This document shows, in pieces, positions 1 to 7,438 of a stretch of 41,577 nt of DNA. Under the pieces are notes generated by a model, which worked only from the letters and a program-made list of their open reading frames with translations, was not told the DNA's origin and made no database searches. The translations under genes were made by a program, and so were the position numbers. The stretch comes from DATAFO01 sp046728015 (GTDB taxonomy: Bacteria > Actinomycetota > Thermoleophilia > Solirubrobacterales > 70-9). The stretch is from assembly GCA_046728015.1 (NCBI GenBank), contig JBKPDQ010000125.1:1-41577 (forward strand). Reading direction: 5' to 3'. The first letter of the stretch is position 1; the number at the start of each line of letters is the position of its first letter.

Positions 1-604
1 GGTGGTTCGCAGTGACGATGTCGCCACCCGCGAGCAGCGCCGCGGCGCGGACGAGCTGGACGCCTCCGGTCTCGCGCAGGATGGGCCGCCGCGAGTGCTG
101 CCGGTTCACGCGCTCGGAGAACAGGGGTCGTGCCTCCGAGAGATCGTCGGACTCGCAGTACCAGTAGAGGTGCCGCTCCCTCACGCAGGATGCGAGCGAC
201 TCGACGTCCGCCGATTGGAAGGCTTCGACAGCGTCCCGCATCGACTCTGGGCTGAGGAGCGGCGAAGTCGGCTGGAACACTCCAACGTCTCCCTCCCACC
301 CAAGCTCCCTGGTGATCGCAATGGCGAGATCCGAGATCGTGGCGTCGTCGGTCGCGAGCTCGGCGGGCCGCTCGTGAATCTCGTATCCGTGCAGGCGGGC
401 CCAGCGGAGGATCTCGGCGTCCTCGCTCGAGACCAGCAGGCGGTCGGCAATGCCCGACTCGGTAACGCTGGTGAGCGTGTAGGCGATCAGCGGGCGCCCG
501 CCGAGAGTGCGCATATTCTTGCGCGGGACTCCGCGGCTGCCGCCCCGGGCAGGGACGATCGCAAGTACGGGCCTCGGCTCCACCAGCGGGTGAGTATGAA
601 TCAC
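1..604 (-). CDS. Acylneuraminate cytidylyltransferase (CMP-sialic-acid synthetase type), 3' end off window
   Basis: Activates a nonulosonic (sialic-type) or related sugar acid with CTP to give the CMP-sugar used by glycosyltransferases. Translating the minus strand from a GTG at 604 gives about 201 residues that run off the left edge. The protein begins VIHTHPLVEPRPVLAIVPAR and then shows the family's N-terminal CTP-binding motif ARGGSRGVPRKN, followed by GGRPLIAYT and VFQPTSPLL. An in-frame TAG at 622-620 limits upstream starts. GTG 604 has a weak GAGG 12 bases ahead, and GTG 583 is an alternative start. The frame has no stop inside the window. It is divergent from the glycosyltransferase at 636, only 31 bases away. 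The exact sugar (Neu5Ac, legionaminate, pseudaminate or KDO-like) cannot be told, since no other nonulosonate gene is visible. Confidence 0.85.
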   Translation of the reverse strand, partial: MIHTHPLVEPRPVLAIVPARGGSRGVPRKNMRTLGGRPLIAYTLTSVTESGIADRLLVSSEDAEILRWARLHGYEIHERPAELATDDATISDLAIAITRELGWEGDVGVFQPTSPLLSPESMRDAVEAFQSADVESLASCVRERHLYWYCESDDLSEARPLFSERVNRQHSRRPILRETGGVQLVRAAALLAGGDIVTANH

Positions 605-620
605 CGCGAGCTGCCACCTC

Positions 621-626
621 TACGCT
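621..626 (+). promoter_or_regulatory. Candidate -10 box for the glycosyltransferase at 636
   Basis: TACGCT fits TAnnnT and lies 9 bases ahead of the TTG start at 636. No good ribosome-binding site is present between them, so a leaderless or near-leaderless transcript is possible. No clear -35 box was seen. This is a short-motif prediction only. Confidence 0.35.
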
Positions 627-635
627 GCCTACGGG

Positions 636-1724
636 TTGAGAATCGGGATTTGCGCATACTGGTTCAACCGCGGCCAGGGGGTCGTCGCCCGCCAGCTGCG
701 TTCCGCGCTCGATTCGCTAGGCCATGAGACCTTCGTACTCGCGCGGCCGACCAGAGCAAGCAACATCCGCCCCGCGTTCATCGATCGCACGGGCGTGTGG
801 GACCAGCCGCAGATCACCGAGGCGTCCGACTACCGGATCCCGGGGCAGGAACTACTGGCGTGGGGGCGGGAGAACGAGCTCGACTTGGCGTTCTTCGACC
901 AGAACTATGAGTTCGAGACGATCGAGGGGCTGCGACGAGCCGGCGTGCGCACGGTCGGGCGCTTCGTCTGGGAGCAGTTCGGTCGCGAGCACGTCGAGGC
1001 GGCCAAGCGCGCGCTTGACGTGATCTACTCGCTGACCGAGAGCGAGCGGGAGCGCTATGAGGGCATGGGGATCTCCAGCCCGAGGGTGCACTGGGGCATT
1101 CACCCGGAGCTGTTGGAGTTCAGCCGTCACCACGATCCGGACCTCCATCCCGGGCGGCTCACGTTCTTTTACCCTGCGGGCTTCCTCAGCAAGCGAAAGT
1201 CGGTGAAGGAGGTGCTTCGCGCGTTTGGACGCGTCCCGGGCGAGCGCGCGCGACTGATCGTCAAGGGCCAGGTTGAGCGCCGTCAAGACGTGCTCGAGCG
1301 CGGTGCCCGCCGCGATCCGCGTGTCGAGGTGACGCTCGAGGACCTGCCGACCGACCAGCACCTGCGGCTGTTCGCGTCCGCGGACGTATGCGTCGCCCCG
1401 AGCCGCTGGGAGGGCCTCGGCCTTCACCTGTACGAATCGATGGCACTCGGGTTGCCGGTGATCACCAACGACGATCCGCCGATGAACGAGGTGATCTTCG
1501 ATGAAGAGAACGGGCTTCTGGTCCGCTCGCGCCGCCGCGGTCGCGCCAACTCGGGCATCCCCGCTCGCTCGCCAAGCGTTCGCGGCCTCGCGGATGCCAT
1601 GCGGCGCTCGCTCGACCCGGAGCTGCGGCGCGAGCTCGGGGACGGCGTCCGCGCCGCCCGAGAACGGCTGAGCTGGGACCGAACGGTCGCCGACTACGCC
1701 GAGTTGCTCGCCGCGCTCGAGTAG
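636..1724 (+). CDS. Glycosyltransferase, GT4/GT1-like fold (paralogue A)
   Basis: Retaining GT-B type glycosyltransferase of 362 residues, presumed to add a sugar to a surface glycan in the cytoplasm. The TTG start gives MRIGICAYWFNRGQGVVARQ, the same N-terminal motif as the genes at 12597 and 13682, followed by the shared LGHETFVLARP. The C-terminal nucleotide-sugar domain has SRWEGLGLHLYESMALGLP and ITNDDPPMNE near residues 254-285, matching the E-x7-E region of GT4 enzymes. Its 3' end overlaps the convergent gene at 1694 by 31 bases. It lies next to a CMP-sugar synthetase, but GT4 enzymes normally use NDP-sugars, so the two need not act together. Donor and acceptor are unknown. Confidence 0.85.
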   Translation: MRIGICAYWFNRGQGVVARQLRSALDSLGHETFVLARPTRASNIRPAFIDRTGVWDQPQITEASDYRIPGQELLAWGRENELDLAFFDQNYEFETIEGLRRAGVRTVGRFVWEQFGREHVEAAKRALDVIYSLTESERERYEGMGISSPRVHWGIHPELLEFSRHHDPDLHPGRLTFFYPAGFLSKRKSVKEVLRAFGRVPGERARLIVKGQVERRQDVLERGARRDPRVEVTLEDLPTDQHLRLFASADVCVAPSRWEGLGLHLYESMALGLPVITNDDPPMNEVIFDEENGLLVRSRRRGRANSGIPARSPSVRGLADAMRRSLDPELRRELGDGVRAARERLSWDRTVADYAELLAALE

Positions 1725-2347
1725 GGTCCTCCGACCTCGCGGACGGGCCGGTCGAGCCGGCGCCTCACCTCGGAGGACTCGCGCGGTCCGAGCTCCGGCC
1801 CGTGTACGAGCACGACTTCCTGGGCCGGGAACGTTCGCAGCTCGTCCTCGATCGCCTGCACCGCGTCGGCGTCACCGACACTGCCGCGGACGTCGAGCCC
1901 GGCAGCGGTCAACGACCCAAGCGACACGGCGAGCACGTCCCCCGCTCGGCCGCGCGCCTTACGGACGTCGGATGCCCAGCGATCCAGTGTGCCCTGGACG
2001 GCGGGCGCCAGCACCAACACCTGTGGCTCGCCCGCGCCAGACCCCAGTGCCCGGTTGCCCTCGGCTGCGATCTGCGCGATCCGCTCGACCTCCGATGGGT
2101 CGCTGATCGGCTCGCCCGTGACTACGAGCAGCCTGAACCGCTGGTCCCGCCGGGGCGCAACCTCGATCGGCTCGTCGAAACGAGCCCGCGCTGCGAGCAC
2201 GATCACGATCGTTGCGGTGAGGGCGCCGAGGGCCAAGCCGAGCTGCGGGCCAACCAGAGCGAAGCCGGCGATCGAGGGAAGTACGAGCGCGACGACGATC
2301 AGTGGCAGCGTCCACGGGCGAAGGACGATCGGCACGAGGCGTCGCAC
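1694..2347 (-). CDS. Hypothetical membrane-anchored protein with a soluble alpha/beta domain
   Basis: Protein of 217 residues that I do not recognise as a named family. Two hydrophobic helices at about residues 13-32 and 34-52 form an N-terminal hairpin. They are followed by a soluble region with alternating strands and helices (FRLLVVTGEPI, PQVLVLAPAV, EVVLVHGPEL) that resembles a universal-stress-protein or Rossmann-like half. The C-terminal domain is probably cytoplasmic. The gene converges on and overlaps the glycosyltransferase at 636-1724 by 31 bases. The start at 2347 is the first strong one and lies just downstream of the methyltransferase remnant. Function unknown. Confidence 0.65.
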   Translation of the reverse strand: MRRLVPIVLRPWTLPLIVVALVLPSIAGFALVGPQLGLALGALTATIVIVLAARARFDEPIEVAPRRDQRFRLLVVTGEPISDPSEVERIAQIAAEGNRALGSGAGEPQVLVLAPAVQGTLDRWASDVRKARGRAGDVLAVSLGSLTAAGLDVRGSVGDADAVQAIEDELRTFPAQEVVLVHGPELGPRESSEVRRRLDRPVREVGGPYSSAASNSA

Positions 2348-2400
2348 GGCCCCTGACTACCCGTCGGCGCGAGTAGCGACACCGGCGATCGCCGGCGTGA

Positions 2401-2634
2401 TCAGGTGACGGAGTCCGGATAGTGATCGAGGTTGTGTCCCATCCGGGCGCCGATTTCAAGGGTCTCGCCTCGAGCCGTCGTAAGCAATTCGGCGCGCATG
2501 TTTCGGAGTCCCTCGCGCTCAAGGGAGGCGAGGGGCCAGTCGTAGATCGCGGCGAAGATCGGGTGGCCGGCCACTCGCGAATCATCCAGGGTTATCGGAT
2601 TCGCCGCGCGTCGGACTTGCGCCGGACGTCGCAA
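2401..2634 (-). pseudogene. Remnant of a class I SAM methyltransferase (N-terminal part only)
   Basis: The reading frame holds GHPIFAAIYDWPLASLEREG followed by LRNMRAELLTTARGETLEIG. This resembles the start of UbiE-type (Methyltransf_11) enzymes up to motif I and the following N-x-x-HYP stretch. It stops right after HYPDSVT, where intact relatives continue for another 120-150 residues. Motif I is altered, reading EIGARMGHN where E-x-GxGTG-x-N is expected. No continuation is visible in the other frames before the next gene begins at 2347. The start is uncertain (TTG 2634 or later). It is most likely a decayed gene, though a short functional ORF cannot be excluded. Confidence 0.55.
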
Positions 2635-2664
2635 CGTGAAACCACCAACGTCACATGACCCTTC

Positions 2665-2695
2665 GGGGCATGAATGCCCCTGACTGGAATACCTT
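2665..2695 (+). promoter_or_regulatory. Inverted repeat plus -10 box ahead of the GYD-purD genes
   Basis: GGGGCAT and ATGCCCC form 7-base arms around GA at 2665-2680. A TAnnnT box, TACCTT, lies at 2690-2695. With a 17-base spacer the -35 element would fall at about 2667-2672, inside the repeat. The repeat is therefore placed like a repressor operator on the promoter for the first genes of the purine region. The identity of any regulator is unknown. Confidence 0.45.
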
Positions 2696-2753
2696 GGGGG
2701 GTGAGCGCCGCGCCGCGGCGAGCCACGAGACCCGCACGAGGAGGAGAGATCCG

Positions 2754-3035
2754 ATGGCCACCTTCATCATGCTGACGCGCCTGACCCCCGACGGCGTCAA
2801 GACCGTGAAGAACAACCCCGCGCGCGTGCACGAGGTCAACAAGGAGGTCGAGCAGCTCGGCGTTAAGGTCGTCAACCAGTGGGCGACGCTCGGAGAGTAC
2901 GACTTCGTCAGCGTCGTCGAGGCACCCGATGAGCTCACGATGGCCAAGCTCTCGGTCGAGCTCGGGTCTCGAGGCACAGTGGTGAACGAGACCCTGGTGG
3001 CCATCGACGCCGAGGCATTCACTAAGAGTCTGTGA
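2754..3035 (+). CDS. GYD domain protein
   Basis: Small cytoplasmic protein of 93 residues. It matches the GYD domain family (a ferredoxin-like dimeric alpha/beta-barrel type fold of unknown function): MATFIMLTRLTPDGVKTVKN, then the hallmark WATLGEYDFVSVVEAPDE and a C-terminal LGSRGTVVNETLVAIDA. The ATG at 2754 has a strong Shine-Dalgarno sequence, GGAGGAGAG, 6 bases upstream; an upstream in-frame extension lacks one. Its stop overlaps the purD GTG start by 4 bases, so the two are probably co-translated. It should not be confused with PurS, which is of similar size and is encoded at 9693. A link to purine synthesis is only suggested by position. Confidence 0.85.
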   Translation: MATFIMLTRLTPDGVKTVKNNPARVHEVNKEVEQLGVKVVNQWATLGEYDFVSVVEAPDELTMAKLSVELGSRGTVVNETLVAIDAEAFTKSL

Positions 3036-4309
3036 CGACGGTCCTGGTCGTGGGCGGGGGCGGGCGCGAGCACGCGATCGTGCGCGCGCTCCGGCGCTCG
3101 CGTCAGGCACCAGAGCTCCTCTGCGCGCCCGGCAACGCCGGGATCGAGGCCGACGCGCGCCGCATCGACATCGGCGCCGAGGACGTGCCTGCGCTGGTCG
3201 ACGCGGCTGCATCGGAGGCGTGCGACCTGGTGGTCGTCGGACCCGAGGCCCCGCTGGTCGGCGGGCTCGTCAACGCGCTCGAGGCCGCCGGCGTGCCGGC
3301 CTTCGGGCCGAGCGCGGAAGCAGCGCGGCTCGAAGGCTCGAAGGTGCACGCGAAGGACCTGATGGCCGAGGCGGGCGTCCCGACCGCATCGCACGCGGTG
3401 CTGCGCAACCGCGCTGAGGCGCTCGAGCACCTCGCCGGCGCGGCCTATCCCGTGGTCCTCAAAGCCGACGGGCTGGCGGCGGGCAAGGGGGTGCTGATCT
3501 GTCCTGACGAGGAGTCGGCCCTCGAGGCCATCGACGCGTTCTTCGTGGAGCGAAGGTTTGGCGACACCGAGGTCGTGCTCGAGGAGTATCTCGAGGGGGA
3601 GGAGCTGTCCCTGCTCGCCCTGTGTGACTCCGAGAACGTCCTGCCGCTGGCCCCGGCCCAGGACTACAAGCGAATCTACGACGGCGACGAGGGGCCCAAC
3701 ACCGGGGGCATGGGCAGCTACTCGCCCGTGCCGGGAATCGACGACGATCGCGTCGCGGAGATCGCCGGCGCGGTGCACCGCCCCATCGTCGAGCTGATGA
3801 ATCGGCGGGGCACCCCGTATCACGGCGTCCTCTACGCGGGCCTCATGCTGACCGCCGAGGGGCCCAAGGTGCTCGAGTTCAACTGCCGGTTCGGCGACCC
3901 CGAGGCCCAGGCGGTGCTGCCGCGCCTGCGGTCGGACCTGTTCGACCTCTGCCTTGCCTCGCGGGACCCCGGCGGCCTCGCGGGCGCACGGGCCGAGTTC
4001 GCCGACGACTGGGCCGTGACCGTGGTGCTCGCCTCGGCCGGGTACCCCGCCTCTTCGTCGAAGGGAGACGTGATCAGGGGTTTGGATTCAGTGCCCGCCG
4101 ACGTCGAGGTCACGCACGCCGGTACCGCGCGCCGCAACGGCGACATCGTCACGGCCGGGGGTCGGGTGCTGAACGTCACCGGGCTGGGCCCGACGCCCGG
4201 CGAGGCTCGGGACCGGGCCTACGCCGCAGCAGAGGTGATCCAGTTCGACGGCAGGCAGATGCGCACTGACATCGCGGCGCGCGCCGTCGAGCGCGTGGCC
4301 AGCGGATAA
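3032..4309 (+). CDS. purD: Phosphoribosylamine-glycine ligase (GAR synthetase)
   Basis: Second step of de novo purine synthesis: phosphoribosylamine + glycine + ATP gives GAR. Full-length at 425 residues with the ATP-grasp layout. It begins MTTVLVVGGGGREHAIVRAL, has LKADGLAAGKGV for ATP binding and LEEYLEGEE. The signature GPNTGGMGSYSP follows, and the metal-binding stretch KVLEFNCRFGDPEAQ is intact. The GTG start overlaps the stop of the GYD gene (GTGA). purE follows after 10 bases. No odd residues were noticed. Confidence 0.96.
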   Translation: MTTVLVVGGGGREHAIVRALRRSRQAPELLCAPGNAGIEADARRIDIGAEDVPALVDAAASEACDLVVVGPEAPLVGGLVNALEAAGVPAFGPSAEAARLEGSKVHAKDLMAEAGVPTASHAVLRNRAEALEHLAGAAYPVVLKADGLAAGKGVLICPDEESALEAIDAFFVERRFGDTEVVLEEYLEGEELSLLALCDSENVLPLAPAQDYKRIYDGDEGPNTGGMGSYSPVPGIDDDRVAEIAGAVHRPIVELMNRRGTPYHGVLYAGLMLTAEGPKVLEFNCRFGDPEAQAVLPRLRSDLFDLCLASRDPGGLAGARAEFADDWAVTVVLASAGYPASSSKGDVIRGLDSVPADVEVTHAGTARRNGDIVTAGGRVLNVTGLGPTPGEARDRAYAAAEVIQFDGRQMRTDIAARAVERVASG

Positions 4310-4312
4310 GGT
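4307..4312 (+). promoter_or_regulatory. Candidate internal -10 box ahead of purE
   Basis: TAAGGT overlaps the purD stop codon (TAA) and lies 7 bases ahead of the GTG at 4320. That spacing would give a leaderless purE mRNA. No Shine-Dalgarno sequence is present for that GTG. The motif is short and may be chance. Confidence 0.3.
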
Positions 4313-4319
4313 CACGGCC

Positions 4320-4820
4320 GTGGAGGCACCGGAAAGAGGTTCGACCACCGAGACGGCCGCTGCGCCGGCGAGCGCGGAGCCCATGCCCGACGTCGAATCG
4401 GCGTTCGCGGAGATCGAGGTCGACGCTCCCCTTGTCGGAATCATCATGGGCTCGAAGAACGACAAGCCCAAGCTCCAGCCCGCCGGTGAGGCGCTTCAAG
4501 AGGCGGGCATTCGGTACGAGGTCCGCGTGATGAGCGCGCACCGCGACCCCGAGAAGGTCCGCGAGTATTGCCACGCGGCCCGGATGCGGGGTCTGAAGGT
4601 GATCATCGCCGGGGCCGGGATGTCGGCCGCCCTGCCTGGCGCTGCCGCCGCGCACACCGACCTGCCCGTGGTTGGCGTGCCGATCTCGGGCAAGAACCTC
4701 GGCGGCATGGACGCGCTGCTGTCCGCCGTGCAGATGCCCCCGGGCGTGCCCGTGGGTTGCGTCGCAATCGACGGAGCGAAGAACGCCGGCCTGCTCGCGG
4801 CCCGGATAATCAACGCGTGA
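4320..4820 (+). CDS. purE: 5-(carboxyamino)imidazole ribonucleotide mutase or AIR carboxylase
   Basis: Carboxylation step to CAIR in purine synthesis. The protein has 166 residues with a hydrophilic extension of about 38 residues before the PurE core starts at APLVGIIMGSKNDKPKLQPA. Core motifs are VRVMSAHRDPEKVREY, IIAGAGMSAALPG and LLSAVQMPPGVPVG, ending IDGAKNAGLLAARI. Typical class I enzymes read GSKSDW, GGAAHLPG and a longer AGAANAALLA loop, so this copy departs at all three. The shortened end (AKNAGLLA) recalls class II enzymes, which use CO2 directly. No purK lies in the window. The GTG at 4320 is the annotated start, but a later ATG at 4383 would also keep the whole core. The stop overlaps purB by 4 bases. 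Confidence 0.92.
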   Translation: MEAPERGSTTETAAAPASAEPMPDVESAFAEIEVDAPLVGIIMGSKNDKPKLQPAGEALQEAGIRYEVRVMSAHRDPEKVREYCHAARMRGLKVIIAGAGMSAALPGAAAAHTDLPVVGVPISGKNLGGMDALLSAVQMPPGVPVGCVAIDGAKNAGLLAARIINA

Positions 4821-6127
4821 TCAAGCGCTATACGCGCCCAGAGATGGGCGCTGTCTGGACGGCCGAGCGCCGCATGAGCATGTGGCTCGAAGTCGAGCTC
4901 GCCGCGACCGACGCCTGGGCCGCCGAGGGCGTTGTTCCCGAGGCGGACGCCGAGGCCTGCCGCGAGGGAGCGAGGTTCACTGTCGAGGCGGTCGAGGAGC
5001 GCGAACGCGCCACGGGGCATGACGTCGCAGCGTTCGTGGACGTGGTCTCCGCCTCGATCGGCGAGCAGGGACGGTGGATCCACTACGGCCTTACCTCCTC
5101 GGACGTGCTCGACACTGCACTCGCGCTTCAGCTGCGCGAGGCCGGGGAGCTCCTGGTCGCCGGGGCCCGTGCGTATCGCGACGCGCTGGTGGCTAAGGCC
5201 TTCGAGCACCGCGACACGCTGTGCGTCGGGCGAACTCACGGGATTCACGCCGAGCCGACCAGCTTCGGCCTGCGCCTCGCCGGCTTCGCGTTCGAGGCAA
5301 ATCGCAACCTCGAGCGGCTGCGCCGAGGCTTCGACGACCTGGCGGTGGGCAAGCTCTCCGGCGCAGTGGGCACGTACGCGTCGGTTCCCCCGGCGATCGA
5401 GGAGCGGGTGATGAGCACGCTGGGCCTGCGAGCCGAGGAGGTCTCGACACAGGTGGTGCCGCGCGATCGGCACGTGGAGGCGCTGCAGGCGGTGGCGCTG
5501 GCCGGCGCCGGGCTCGAGCGGTTCGGGACCGAGATCCGGAACCTCCAGCGCACCGAGGTCGGCGAGGTCTCGGAGCCGTTTGCGGCCGGCGAGCAGAAGG
5601 GCTCTTCGGCGATGCCACACAAGCGCAACCCGATCCTTTCGGAGCGGATCTCCGGCCTCGCCCGGGTGCTGCGGGGCTACTCGCAGAGTGCGCTCGAGAA
5701 CGTCGCCCTATGGCACGAGCGCGACATCTCCCACTCTGGCGCCGAGCGGGTGATTTTCCCGGACGCGACCACCCTGCTCGACTACATGCAGCATCTCGCG
5801 GTGCGGGTCATCGAGGGCATGGTGGTGGACGCAGAGCGGATGCGCGCCAACCTCGACCTTACCCACGGGGCGTTGTTCAGCCAGCGGGCCCTGACCGCGC
5901 TAATCGAGTCGGGCATGGAGCGCGACGCCGCCTACCGCATCGTGCAGGACGCTGCGCAGCGGGCCTGGCTGGAGGAGAGGGAGTTTCGCGAGCTGCTGGC
6001 CGAGCGACTCGCCGCTGGACGCGAAGTGGGAGAGGCGGCGGAGGTTGATCTCGACGCCGTCTTCGACCACGGCGCCTACCTGCGCCACGTGCCGGAGGTG
6101 CTGGCTCGCCTGGATCGACTGCGGTGA
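4817..6127 (+). CDS. purB: Adenylosuccinate lyase
   Basis: Acts twice in purine synthesis, cleaving SAICAR to AICAR and adenylosuccinate to AMP, both releasing fumarate. 436 residues from a GTG that overlaps the purE stop (GTGA). It begins MIKRYTRPEMGAVWTAERRM, carries RTHGIHAEPTSFG around the catalytic histidine, and has the fumarase/ASL superfamily signature GSSAMPHKRNP, with the catalytic serine just before it. Length and layout are normal for bacterial PurB. Its own stop overlaps the start of the glycosyltransferase at 6124 by 4 bases, which couples a purine gene to a glycan gene. A longer upstream open frame exists but lies inside purE. Confidence 0.96.
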   Translation: MIKRYTRPEMGAVWTAERRMSMWLEVELAATDAWAAEGVVPEADAEACREGARFTVEAVEERERATGHDVAAFVDVVSASIGEQGRWIHYGLTSSDVLDTALALQLREAGELLVAGARAYRDALVAKAFEHRDTLCVGRTHGIHAEPTSFGLRLAGFAFEANRNLERLRRGFDDLAVGKLSGAVGTYASVPPAIEERVMSTLGLRAEEVSTQVVPRDRHVEALQAVALAGAGLERFGTEIRNLQRTEVGEVSEPFAAGEQKGSSAMPHKRNPILSERISGLARVLRGYSQSALENVALWHERDISHSGAERVIFPDATTLLDYMQHLAVRVIEGMVVDAERMRANLDLTHGALFSQRALTALIESGMERDAAYRIVQDAAQRAWLEEREFRELLAERLAAGREVGEAAEVDLDAVFDHGAYLRHVPEVLARLDRLR

Positions 6128-7398
6128 GGGTCGTGATGACGCTCAAGGTCCGCGACGAGGAGGACATCCTCGCGGACAACCTGCGCTTCCACCTCGCGCA
6201 GGGCGTCGACTTCTTCGTCATCACCGACAACGGCTCCACCGATTCGACCCCGGAGATCCTCGATCGGTTCTCAAGCGCCGGGCTCGCACGCGTGACCAGC
6301 GAGCCGAGCGAGGATTTCCACAACCGGGGACAGGAGTGGGTGACGAAGATGGCGAGGGCGGCGGCCGCTGAGCACGGCGCGGACTGGGTCGTGCACGGCG
6401 ACGCCGACGAATTCTGGTGGCCGCTGCAGGGAACGCTGCGCGAGGCACTCACCAAAGTGCCCGATCGCTACGGCGCGCTGATCGGCGCCCGGACGGAGTT
6501 CGTGGCCCGCCCACCCGCGCCGGGTCACTGGAGCGAGCGCCTGATCGTGCGCGAGCGACGAGCGCTCTTGCGCCCGAAGATCGCGCACCGCGGCGACCGC
6601 AACGCGATCGTGCTGCACCGCGGAGGCCACGATGTCGCGTTCGTGGGGGCCGGGGAGACCCTGCGCTCGGCGCTGCGCCCGCCCGGCCGCCCGGTGCTGC
6701 GCGGGGTCCGCGCGGAGGAGGGCGCGGGAGGCGGAGAGCCGGTGCCGGCGCCGAACTTCTCCGTACGCATCCTCCATTTCCCGGTTCGCTCGCTGGAGCA
6801 GTTTCGCCGGAGGGTGGATGCGGCGCTCCTCCACGATCCCGGGCGTGGTCCGCGGGCGCGCCTCAAGAAGCGCTACGAGTCCGAGGGGATCGAAGGGCTG
6901 TATGCCGACGTCTACCTCGACGACGACGCGGTCGCCGAGGGCGTGCGGAACGGTCGCCTAGTGCGCGACACGCGCCTGCGAGACTTCCTCGCTCTTTGCC
7001 CCGACCCACTCGATCGCGCGTCCGAGGCCACGGCGCCGCGGCCGCCAGAGCTTCCAAGCGACCAACTCGAGCGTGAGCGACTCGAGCTAGAGCACGACGC
7101 GATGGAGGCGCTGGCTCGCCATGCCCGCCTGCTCGAGGCCCGACTGGGGGACGAGGCTGATGCTGACGCGAGGCTGCTGCGAGAGCTCGAGGAGATGAAG
7201 GCGGAGAAGCGCCGGCTGAGCAGGAAAGCCCGGCGGCGTCAGGAGGGGATCCGCCGGCTCCAGCGCAAGCTCGAGCGAAAGGCCGAGAAGCTCGCGCGAA
7301 AGCGTGAGGCCCTGCGACGCGAGCGCATGCGTCCGGGCAGTCGTGTGCGGCGGGCCATCGGCCGGGCCCTCGGTCGGGGACGTAAACGGGGCGAGTAG
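6124..7398 (+). CDS. Glycosyltransferase family 2-like protein with basic coiled-coil tail
   Basis: 424 residues from a GTG overlapping the purB stop. The N-terminal 230 residues look like a GT-A fold of the Glyco_tranf_2_4 type: VVMTLKVRDEEDILADNLRF, then VITDNGSTDSTPEIL and the probable metal/nucleotide-sugar motif HGDADEFWWP (about residues 95-104). From about residue 310 the protein changes to a long charged helix rich in Arg, Lys and Glu (for example LSRKARRRQEGIRRLQRKLE), ending in a very basic tail. The tail may bind membrane, nucleic acid or a partner. Acceptor and donor are unknown. It is likely a cytoplasmic enzyme of glycan assembly. Confidence 0.8.
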   Translation: MRVVMTLKVRDEEDILADNLRFHLAQGVDFFVITDNGSTDSTPEILDRFSSAGLARVTSEPSEDFHNRGQEWVTKMARAAAAEHGADWVVHGDADEFWWPLQGTLREALTKVPDRYGALIGARTEFVARPPAPGHWSERLIVRERRALLRPKIAHRGDRNAIVLHRGGHDVAFVGAGETLRSALRPPGRPVLRGVRAEEGAGGGEPVPAPNFSVRILHFPVRSLEQFRRRVDAALLHDPGRGPRARLKKRYESEGIEGLYADVYLDDDAVAEGVRNGRLVRDTRLRDFLALCPDPLDRASEATAPRPPELPSDQLERERLELEHDAMEALARHARLLEARLGDEADADARLLRELEEMKAEKRRLSRKARRRQEGIRRLQRKLERKAEKLARKREALRRERMRPGSRVRRAIGRALGRGRKRGE

Positions 7399-7423
7399 TC
7401 GATTTACGCACCGCCGCCGTTGT

Positions 7424-7429
7424 TAGCAT
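7424..7429 (+). promoter_or_regulatory. Candidate -10 box for the MOSC-purC pair
   Basis: TAGCAT lies 9 bases ahead of the ATG at 7439 in a 40-base intergenic gap that lacks a Shine-Dalgarno sequence. The arrangement fits a leaderless transcript starting near 7436-7439. No convincing -35 element was seen. Confidence 0.4.
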
Positions 7430-7438
7430 CGCTCGCCG

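Noticed and set aside
2..727. Long plus-strand open frame at the left edge
   Set aside because: The protein has no recognisable pattern and lies opposite the CMP-sugar synthetase, whose motifs are clear on the minus strand.
2754..3035. First reading of this small gene as purS
   Set aside because: The sequence has the GYD-domain pattern, and a true purS is present at 9693-9953.
2651..3823. Long minus-strand open frame opposite the GYD gene and purD
   Set aside because: Composition is typical of an antisense shadow and no family motif is present.
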